Below are positions 51,632 through 58,588 of a DNA stretch of 64,000 nt, piece by piece. Each line of letters begins with the position of its first letter. The first letter of the stretch is position 1. Source of the DNA: Alphaproteobacteria bacterium (lineage in GTDB: Bacteria > Pseudomonadota > Alphaproteobacteria > Geminicoccales > Geminicoccaceae); NCBI GenBank assembly GCA_026990035.1, contig JALSIM010000016.1, forward strand, positions 1 to 64,000. The letters are read 5' to 3'. The notes below the pieces were generated by a model. It saw only the letters and a list, made by a program, of their open reading frames with translations. It made no database searches and was not told the DNA's origin. Position numbers and translations under genes: made by a program.

Positions 51632-52909
51632 TCAGCTCGCACCCGGGCGGCGGAAACCGCCGGGTGGCCCGCCACTGCCGAAGCGCCGACGGGCCAGTTC
51701 GTCCAGATGTTCGGCCCGCACCACCTCCTCGCCGCGGGCGCGGACGTGATCCTCGGTCCGGCGTCGCACGAAGCGGCGCACGAAGCCGGGCACCCGGGCG
51801 AGACGACGTTCCGCTTCCGGGCTCCAGACGAGGGCGGCGCCGCGGTCGCGCAAGGGCTCGACGGTGGCACCTCCCTTCGGTCGGTAGCTGCAGAGGAAAT
51901 CCTCCCCCATCAGCGCGCCCGAGCGGGCGAGGGGACGCGCCCGGCAACCGCCGCATAGCTTGGCGTATTCGCAGGCGCCGCAGCGACCTTCGAGCCGCGG
52001 CGCGCGCAGCCGGTGGAACAGAGGAGCCTCCCGCCAGATGGTGGCGAAATCCTGCTCGCGCAGGGCGCCGGCGGCCACCTCCATGTAGGGGCAGGGGGTG
52101 ATCTCGCCGGAGGGCGTCACCCGGCAGTAGCGGGTCCCCGCGAGGCAGCCGCCGGCTTCGTAGCCGTCGGCGAGCGTGACCGGCAGCGGCGGATCCGCTT
52201 CCATCGCGAGACGTTTGAAATGGGGAGCACAGCGCACCCGCACCAGCAGTTCCGGCTCCTCGCGGGCGGCTTCCACGGCCCGGGCGAGGACCCGATCGTA
52301 GGTGGCGAGGGAGATGTTGGTGATCTGCTGTCCGCGTCCGGTGCAGACCAGGAAGAAGATGTTGAGGACCGCCGCGCCGACGTCGCGGGCGAAGGCGATC
52401 ATCGCCTCCAGCTCGTCGGCGTTGTCGTCGGTGACCGAGAAATGGAGCTGGAAGGTGAGGCCGGCACGGCGGCAGGCCTCGATCCCGGCGAGGGTCCGTA
52501 CGAACGCCCCGGGCAGGCCGCGGAACCGGTCGTGATGATCGGGATCGAGGGAATCAAGGCTGATGCCGACCGCCGCCACCCCGGCCGCCATCAGGGCTTC
52601 CACCCGAGGCTCGGTGAGCAGCATCCCGTTGGTCCCGACCACCGTCATCAGCCCGAGCTTCGCGGCGTGGGCGGCGATTTCCGGCAGATCGGGACGCAGC
52701 AGCGGCTCGCCGCCGGTCAGCACGATCATCGTCTCGTCGCCGAGGGCCGCGATCTGATCGAGGAGATCCCGGACCTCTCCGGTGGTCAGCTCGGCCGGAT
52801 CACCGGCGCGACGTACGCCGGCGTCGAGATAGCAGTGCGCGCAATGCAGATTGCAGCGCCGCGTGAGATTGAGGGCGACCAGGAACGGCGGCTCGACGAC
52901 GCCCGTCAT
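51632..52909 (-). CDS. Radical SAM/SPASM protein (AhbD/NirJ-like) with PCP_red-like tail
   Basis: 425-aa radical SAM enzyme. Cluster motif CNLHCAHC, then TGGEPLLRPDLPEIAAHA, TNGMLLTE and SLDSLDPDHHDRFRG, very close to AhbD/NirJ heme decarboxylase-type proteins. A SPASM-like Cys cluster follows (CGACEYAKLCGGCRARP). The C-terminal 60 residues (SPEAERRLARVPGFVRRFVRRRTEDH) resemble the PCP_red domain, which also occurs in the next-upstream gene. The substrate is unknown; the HemY-type neighbour argues for a tetrapyrrole. Gap to the upstream USP gene is 7 bases. Confidence 0.82.
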   Translation of the reverse strand: MTGVVEPPFLVALNLTRRCNLHCAHCYLDAGVRRAGDPAELTTGEVRDLLDQIAALGDETMIVLTGGEPLLRPDLPEIAAHAAKLGLMTVVGTNGMLLTEPRVEALMAAGVAAVGISLDSLDPDHHDRFRGLPGAFVRTLAGIEACRRAGLTFQLHFSVTDDNADELEAMIAFARDVGAAVLNIFFLVCTGRGQQITNISLATYDRVLARAVEAAREEPELLVRVRCAPHFKRLAMEADPPLPVTLADGYEAGGCLAGTRYCRVTPSGEITPCPYMEVAAGALREQDFATIWREAPLFHRLRAPRLEGRCGACEYAKLCGGCRARPLARSGALMGEDFLCSYRPKGGATVEPLRDRGAALVWSPEAERRLARVPGFVRRFVRRRTEDHVRARGEEVVRAEHLDELARRRFGSGGPPGGFRRPGAS

Positions 52910-52916
52910 CGGCCGC

Positions 52917-54569
52917 TCAGGCCCCGTCCGGCGAGGGATGACCGCCCTCCCGCATCACCCGCTGCATGAGTTCGCGCGACTCGGCGAGGCTTTCCTCGAG
53001 GAGTGGCAGATCGATTTCCTGGAGCTCGCGGTCCCGGGCGAGCAGCTCGGTCCGCCGGCGCACGCTTTCGCGGACCATGCCGGGGACCCGGGCGAGGCGG
53101 GCGAGAGCAGCGGCCTGCCAGTGCAGGGCCGGTGCGGTCTCGCTGTCCAGAAACGGCCGCACATGTTCCGGGGCCACCACCTCGGCACCTTCCCGGCGGG
53201 CCCGCTTTTCGGCCCGCAGGCGGATGCTGGCGCCGAGCGCCGGATCGCCGAGACGATCGAGGAGCTCTTCGGCCGCCGCCGACCAGGGCAGTGCCGACTC
53301 CTCGGTGGCATCGCCGCCGAAATGGGGGCAGAAGCGGGTGCTCGCTTCCTCGATCAGCGAGGCCGTGACCACCGTGTGGCCGCGCTCCTGGGCGAGGCGG
53401 AGAATGGCCAGCCGCACCATGCCGCGGGCGGTCTCCGGCACCCGCGCGAGTCTGTCCTCGGCTTCCCGGGTCCAGCTCACGGTCTTGCCGGCGAGAACGT
53501 CCATGGGCGGGCTGAACCGCGCCTCGCCGATCCACAGATGGCAGGGTGCGGTGAGGAGCAGGTTTTCCGTGGTCCCGCCGATGTCGAGTTCGGGATCGGC
53601 ATGGATGCCGGTCTTGCCGAGCAGCACGAGGCTCGCACCGACTTCTTCGAGATAGGCGGCGATCGCCCGGTGCGGCTTGCCGTCGAGCAGCCGGGTCGCG
53701 AGCGTCGCGCCGCGTTCGGCGGCCAGTTCCCGGGCCACCTCCAGATGCGACTGGTAGATGCGGGCGATGCCGGCATCGATGATCTGCTCGTGCAGGGCCT
53801 CCTGTTCCTTGAAGCGGAACACCCGTCCCGCCTCCTCGCTGAGGCTGGCGGCGATCCGGTTGAAGGCCACGTAGTGGAAATAGGGATCGTAGGCGGCCAC
53901 CGCATGGACCGGCGCATCCAGCCTGCGTCCGAGATCGAGGGCGGTGAGGAGGGCGCCGAAAGCGCGGGTCGAGCCGTCGAGCGCCACCACCAGCGGTCCC
54001 TCGCCGATGGCTCGGGCCGGATCGCGGATCACCAGCACGTCGATCGGGCTGCGGCGGACGACCCGCGAGCAGACGGTGCCGACGGCGGTACCGGGAACCG
54101 CGCCGAGACCGAGCGCGCCCATGGCCAGCAGATCGAACCCGCCGCTCCGGACGGCGTCCACGAGACGCCGGTAGTTCTTGCCCTCGGGGCTGAGACGCCG
54201 GAAGGGGACCGCCGCCGCCTCGCACACCCGGGCCGCATCATCGTGGTAGCTGTCGCTGATGATCCCGAGGCCACGGGTGATGAGATCGTCGTGGACGACC
54301 CGCTGACGTTCGAGTTCGTTCTCTTCGCGGTAGCGTTCGGGCAGCCCTCCTTCCATCTGACGGAAGCGGCGGTCGTGGAGCTTGGCGGCATAGGCGTGGA
54401 TGCCGGTCACCGTGCCGGCCGCCGAAGCGGCGAGGCGGACCGCTTCCGCGAGTGCCCGGTTGGCATGATCGGAGGCGTCGAGGGCGACCAGGATACGCTT
54501 CAGCGGAACCGGTGCCGTCGCGGCCGCGTCACCGGACTCCAGCGGCCGGGGGTGTGTCTGCATGGCCAT
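52917..54569 (-). CDS. Tandem USP-domain protein with three PCP_red-like repeats
   Basis: 550-aa protein. Two universal-stress-protein domains occupy about residues 24-180 and 192-358 (KRILVALDASDHANRALAEA; later LLAMGALGLGAVPGTAVGTVCSRVVRRSPIDVLVIR with the nucleotide-loop pattern). Three PCP_red-like segments follow around 366-415, 427-478 and 490-545 (WTREAEDRLARVPETARGMV and LHWQAAALARLARVPGMVR). Such domains bind ligands or partners in electron transfer or tetrapyrrole proteins. Its tail matches that of the radical SAM gene downstream, so they likely work together. Confidence 0.8.
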   Translation of the reverse strand: MAMQTHPRPLESGDAAATAPVPLKRILVALDASDHANRALAEAVRLAASAAGTVTGIHAYAAKLHDRRFRQMEGGLPERYREENELERQRVVHDDLITRGLGIISDSYHDDAARVCEAAAVPFRRLSPEGKNYRRLVDAVRSGGFDLLAMGALGLGAVPGTAVGTVCSRVVRRSPIDVLVIRDPARAIGEGPLVVALDGSTRAFGALLTALDLGRRLDAPVHAVAAYDPYFHYVAFNRIAASLSEEAGRVFRFKEQEALHEQIIDAGIARIYQSHLEVARELAAERGATLATRLLDGKPHRAIAAYLEEVGASLVLLGKTGIHADPELDIGGTTENLLLTAPCHLWIGEARFSPPMDVLAGKTVSWTREAEDRLARVPETARGMVRLAILRLAQERGHTVVTASLIEEASTRFCPHFGGDATEESALPWSAAAEELLDRLGDPALGASIRLRAEKRARREGAEVVAPEHVRPFLDSETAPALHWQAAALARLARVPGMVRESVRRRTELLARDRELQEIDLPLLEESLAESRELMQRVMREGGHPSPDGA

Positions 54570-54602
54570 GCGCCGGAAATCCTCCCGAATTGCCGGCCGG
54601 GT

Positions 54603-55352
54603 TCACACCCGGCCGTCGTTCGCCGGTCGGACACAGCGGAAGCCGAAGAATTCGGCGACGGTGTCCGGATAGTCGAAAAGCCGTTCGTAGACCTTGGCCA
54701 TGTGCGGCAGACCCTGGAAATGGCCGCCGCGCAGGAAGGCGCGGAAATCCTCCTCGCGGATCTTCTCGGGCACAGGACAGAAGCCCGTCTCGCAGGCGAA
54801 TCCGGCGACGAACATGTCCGCCACCCATTCGGAGACGTTGCCGGCCATGTCGTAGACACCATACGGGCTCACATCGGCGGGATGGCTGCCGACGGCGGCC
54901 GGCAGTTCACCCTCCAGATAGGCGAGATCCGATCCGAAACCGTCGCCCCAGGGATAGAGACGGCCGTCCGTGCCGCGGGCGGCCTTTTCCCATTCGAGCT
55001 CGGTGGGCAATCGTTTGCCGCGCCACCGGCAGTAGGCTTCGGCATCGTCCCAGCTCACGCCGGTGACCGGCTGATCGGGCCGGCTGAAGGCCGGGTCGTC
55101 GGCGAACATCGGCGGCCGGTGGCCGGTCGCCTCGACGAACGCCATGTATTCGGCGTTGGTGACCTCGAACCGGTCGATCCAGAAGCCGTCGAGCTCGACC
55201 AGGACCGGCCCCGGCATGGCCGTCGGCGTCGGTCCGCCCAGGAGAACCGGCCCCGGCGGCACGTAGACCATCTCCCCCGGGTCGGGCGAGGAGCCGGCGG
55301 TGCCCGCCAGGAGCACCGCCAGCAGGGCGAAACGGGCCAGCCGTCGGCTCAT
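54603..55352 (-). CDS. SUMF1/FGE-fold secreted protein (formylglycine motif Cys not seen)
   Basis: 249-aa protein with signal peptide MSRRLARFALLAVLLAGTA and an FGE-sulfatase (SUMF1) domain: MVYVPPGPVLLGG, FWIDRFEVTNAEYMAFVEATG, PVTGVSWDDAEAYCRWRGKRLPTELEWEKAARG, GNVSEWVADMF and the final FFGFRCVRP. The CRSAYR-type active-site Cys motif of true formylglycine enzymes is not seen, so it may be a binding or structural member as in NirV. It follows the 38-aa peptide with overlapping stop/start, and is co-transcribed with the cupredoxin. Confidence 0.85.
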   Translation of the reverse strand: MSRRLARFALLAVLLAGTAGSSPDPGEMVYVPPGPVLLGGPTPTAMPGPVLVELDGFWIDRFEVTNAEYMAFVEATGHRPPMFADDPAFSRPDQPVTGVSWDDAEAYCRWRGKRLPTELEWEKAARGTDGRLYPWGDGFGSDLAYLEGELPAAVGSHPADVSPYGVYDMAGNVSEWVADMFVAGFACETGFCPVPEKIREEDFRAFLRGGHFQGLPHMAKVYERLFDYPDTVAEFFGFRCVRPANDGRV

Positions 55353-55465
55353 CGGAACAGCCAGTAGCCGAAGAGCAGCAGCACCACCGCCGCGTTGACG
55401 GCGGCGCCGGCGAGGACGAACCCGTCGAAAAGGTTCGGCCGGCGCCTTCCTGCCGAGCCGCTCAT
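55349..55465 (-). CDS. 38-aa single-span membrane peptide
   Basis: A mini gene in the 120-base gap: MSGSAGRRRPNLFDGF, then a span (VLAGAAVNAAVVLLLFGYWLF) and the end FR. The stop overlaps the next gene start (ATGA), giving translational coupling with the SUMF1-like gene, and it begins 7 bases after the cupredoxin stop. Its shape is that of a small membrane anchor or subunit. No homology is visible. Confidence 0.65.
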   Translation of the reverse strand: MSGSAGRRRPNLFDGFVLAGAAVNAAVVLLLFGYWLFR

Positions 55466-55472
55466 GCCGACC

Positions 55473-56210
55473 TCAGTAGGAGAAGGAGGCTTCGACGGTG
55501 CCGCCGGCCGTCACCTCGATCTCGGCCTCCTTGTCGCCGAGACGACCGTGCCAGACCTTGAGGACGTATTTGCCGGGCGGCACGTTGTCGATGGTGAAGC
55601 CGCCATTCTCGTCGACGATCGCGAAATAGGGGTTCTTGGCGACGAACACCCAGCCGTGCATGAAGTTGTGGACGTCGCATTCCACCTTCATCGCCACGCC
55701 CCTGCGGAGCCGGATCTTTTTGGTGACGACGTTGCCCTGCTCGGACTGGCTGACGTTGATCACCGTCCGCCGCGCCCGGCCGATGATCTCGTAGGTGTGG
55801 ATGTTGTGGGTCACCGGATCCGAATTGATCATGGCGAGCTTGCCGCCATTGGCCATCGCCTGCAGATAGGGAACGAAGGCGCAGGCCTTCTGGTCGATTT
55901 CGGCCGTCTTCAGCTCCTCGGGAAAGGGCTTTCCTTCCTCGACCTTCTCCAGATAGACGACCGCGTCGAGCAGGGCGTCGCCGTTGATCCGCACCCATTC
56001 GATGGGCCGTTCACCTTCACCGCAGACCGCCTGGTCCTTGGTGACGAGGAAGGGTTCGGCCTCGGGCTGGGCGTCGCCGGCCAGGACCCGGCCGGTGATC
56101 GTGCCGCCGTTGGTGATCTCGATTTCCTTGTACTTCTTGGCGATCGCCTGCGATCCGGAGGCGACGCCGAGGAGGCCGACCAGGCCGACCGTCAACAGCA
56201 GTTTCTTCAT
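55473..56210 (-). CDS. Periplasmic cupredoxin with regulatory-like beta domain
   Basis: 245-aa protein. Signal peptide MKKLLLTVGLVGLLGVASGSQA, then a cupredoxin-type region with candidate copper ligands His135 or His138 (THNIHTYE), Cys178 (VECDVH), His181 and Met184/His185, and a C-terminal carboxypeptidase-regulatory-like beta sandwich (GFTIDNVPPGKYVLKVW). Two further Cys are at 63 and 110. It may carry electrons to or from the peroxidases upstream in the operon, which is inference. Related proteins are annotated as methylamine-utilisation proteins. Confidence 0.78.
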   Translation of the reverse strand: MKKLLLTVGLVGLLGVASGSQAIAKKYKEIEITNGGTITGRVLAGDAQPEAEPFLVTKDQAVCGEGERPIEWVRINGDALLDAVVYLEKVEEGKPFPEELKTAEIDQKACAFVPYLQAMANGGKLAMINSDPVTHNIHTYEIIGRARRTVINVSQSEQGNVVTKKIRLRRGVAMKVECDVHNFMHGWVFVAKNPYFAIVDENGGFTIDNVPPGKYVLKVWHGRLGDKEAEIEVTAGGTVEASFSY

Positions 56211-56228
56211 CGCCAGTTTCCCTCTCCT

Positions 56229-58535
56229 CTAGATGTGTAGGCCCCCCGTACCGCTCCGCTCCCCCGATGCCGGTTCCGGCCGGAACAGTTCCTCGGCGAG
56301 TTCGATCGCCGCCCGGCATCGGCTCCGTTCGGCGCCCGTCTCGAGATCCTCGAGCAGGCAGCGGGCGGCACCTGCCGCATCCGCTCGGCGCAGGAGCTGC
56401 CCCAGCCGCCGCCGGTAATAGCCTTCGAAACTGCTCGCCCGCCGCGCGAGTTCCGGAACCATCGCCGGGCCTTCGCCGGCCAGAAGCGCCTCGGCCGCGG
56501 CGAGCCGCACATTGGGCTCAGGATCGGTGAGGGCGGCGGTACAGGTGCGGGAAGCCTCCCCGCGTCGCCCCAGGGACCGCAGGGCTTCCGCCCGCACGAA
56601 CGGATCGGCATCCTCCAGCGCCGCCCGCAGGGCTTCACCGGCGGCGATGTCGCCCGCGTCGCCGAGCGCTCGCACGGCCGCGAGGCGGGTGTCGCGATCG
56701 GTGGCGGCGCAGGCCGCACGGAGGGCTTCGCCCACCTCCGCCGGCAGCCGACCTTCGCGGGCGGCGATCCGGGTGAGGGAATCGGCGGCCGCGGCGGCGA
56801 GTTCGCGGTCCGGATCGGCCAGCACCGAGGCGAGGGCCACGGCCACCTCGTCACCCGACAGATCGCCCAGCAGTCGCGCCACCAGCCGCGGCACCTCCTC
56901 CTCGGCGGCGATCTCCGGTTCCGGTGCGACCCGTCGTTTGCGGGGACGGCGGTTCGCCAGGGCGAGGAACTCGAGATCCTCCTCGGTGAGCTCCACGCTT
57001 TCCCGAGCTTCCTGTTCGATCACCGGCGGCGGCTCACCGAGAATGGCCTCGAGCGTGGAGACCGGGTAGTCGCCCTTCGTCTCCGTGGTCGGCGTTTCGG
57101 AAACCGGCTCCTCGGCCGTCGGCGTTCCGGTTTCGGTCCCCTCGCTCCTTTCCCCTTCCGGCCCGCCTTCCCCGTCCGCTTCGGCCTCCGCTTCCGGCTG
57201 GGGCGGCGCTTCCTCTTCCGGTCCCCTCCCTCGCCCGAGGGCGCCGATCAGCAGGGCGCGGGCCTCTCCCGCGACGGGACTCTGTTCCCTGCCGGCCAGA
57301 CCGGTGAGCAGGGAGAGGGCGGTGATCCGGACCGGTCTGCGGGGATCGCGGAGGTAGCGGGCCAGCAACGGTGCGGGGGGCGGGTCCAGTCGTGCGAGAC
57401 ATTCGATCGCGGCACAGCGCAGCGGCTCCGGCCGATCGGTGTCGGCGAGCTGTTCGGCGAGATCCTCGCGGGCGATGTCCGGCGCGCGGACGGCCAGCAG
57501 TTCGGCGGCCTTGGCCGCCACCGGCCCGTCCGGACCGCGCAGCTTGACGCGCAGCCGGCGAACGAGACGCGGCACGGTGAGACGGGGCGCCGCGAGCAAG
57601 GCCTCGAGAGCGGCGGCCTGCACCTCGCTGCTGCGATCGTCGAACAGCGCATCGAGATGTTCGCCGTGGAAACGGCCGCAGCGTCGGACGGCTTCCGCCC
57701 GGACCTCGGGAGCGGGATCCCGGAAAAGCCCGGCCAGCGAAGGGTGCTGGGGGTCTTTCTCGGCGAGTGCCGTCAGTGCCACCAGCCGTACTTCGGGATC
57801 GCGGTCCCGGAGCCCTTCGAGCAGCAGCCTCCGGGCATCCTCGTGGTCGGCACCGGCGATCGCCCGCATCACCCGGCGTCGTCGCCGGGGGTCGGGATCC
57901 CGGGCGAGTTCGGCGAGAGCCGCGAGTCCGGGACCGCCGAGACGGGCCAGCGCCCGCGTGCCGGGTTCCGAAAGATCCTGCCCCTCCTCGTCGCGCATCG
58001 CCGCCAGAATGTCGGCCGCGGCCTCCTCGGCACCCATTTCGGCCAGGGCTCCGATCGCTCGTGCCTGGACATCGAGCCAGTCGTCCCAGCCCTCGTTGAC
58101 AAAGCCCTCCTCGTCCCAGACCACCCCGGCGTCGCGATTGCGCAGGAGGGCGCGCAGGAGCGGTATCGCCGGCGCGTGACGGAGGCGCGCGAGCCCGTCG
58201 ATGGCCGCCAGCTTCACCGCTCCGCAAGGGTCGCGAACGAGACTCTCCTGGAGGGTGGCGCCGAGTTCGGGGCCGGCGAGGGCGGCCAGCGCCTCGGCGG
58301 CGTCGCTGCGGACATCCTCGTCCTCGTCCTCGAGGGCGGCGACGAGCGCCCGCGCGGCCTCGCTGGCGCCGATGCGGCCGAGCGCCTGGGCGGCCCAGCA
58401 GCGGCGCAGCTCGTCCTCGTCGCCCAGAAGCCGGCACATCGCCTCGATCACCGCCCGCCCGACCGCTTCCGGCGTCGCATCCGATGGGATTTTCTGCTTG
58501 CTTTCGATCACGGGCCCGGACCTGCCTGCATTCAT
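56229..58535 (-). CDS. HEAT-repeat protein with acidic linker
   Basis: 768-aa alpha-solenoid protein. Many 30-35 residue HEAT units such as DELRRCWAAQALGRIGASEAARALV and DVRSDAAEALAALAGPELG fill residues 30-430 and 540-740, separated by a Glu/Pro-rich acidic linker (430-520). The solenoid probably scaffolds or binds a partner protein; no catalytic motif exists and no signal peptide is visible, so it would be cytoplasmic. The start ATG at 58535 is the first one after the idrA stop (53 bases). A role in IdrA maturation is a guess from position. Confidence 0.75.
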   Translation of the reverse strand: MNAGRSGPVIESKQKIPSDATPEAVGRAVIEAMCRLLGDEDELRRCWAAQALGRIGASEAARALVAALEDEDEDVRSDAAEALAALAGPELGATLQESLVRDPCGAVKLAAIDGLARLRHAPAIPLLRALLRNRDAGVVWDEEGFVNEGWDDWLDVQARAIGALAEMGAEEAAADILAAMRDEEGQDLSEPGTRALARLGGPGLAALAELARDPDPRRRRRVMRAIAGADHEDARRLLLEGLRDRDPEVRLVALTALAEKDPQHPSLAGLFRDPAPEVRAEAVRRCGRFHGEHLDALFDDRSSEVQAAALEALLAAPRLTVPRLVRRLRVKLRGPDGPVAAKAAELLAVRAPDIAREDLAEQLADTDRPEPLRCAAIECLARLDPPPAPLLARYLRDPRRPVRITALSLLTGLAGREQSPVAGEARALLIGALGRGRGPEEEAPPQPEAEAEADGEGGPEGERSEGTETGTPTAEEPVSETPTTETKGDYPVSTLEAILGEPPPVIEQEARESVELTEEDLEFLALANRRPRKRRVAPEPEIAAEEEVPRLVARLLGDLSGDEVAVALASVLADPDRELAAAAADSLTRIAAREGRLPAEVGEALRAACAATDRDTRLAAVRALGDAGDIAAGEALRAALEDADPFVRAEALRSLGRRGEASRTCTAALTDPEPNVRLAAAEALLAGEGPAMVPELARRASSFEGYYRRRLGQLLRRADAAGAARCLLEDLETGAERSRCRAAIELAEELFRPEPASGERSGTGGLHI

Positions 58536-58588
58536 GTCCACGAGACGGGCCCGCCATCCGACCGGAGCCGGATGGCGGGCCGTTCCCC

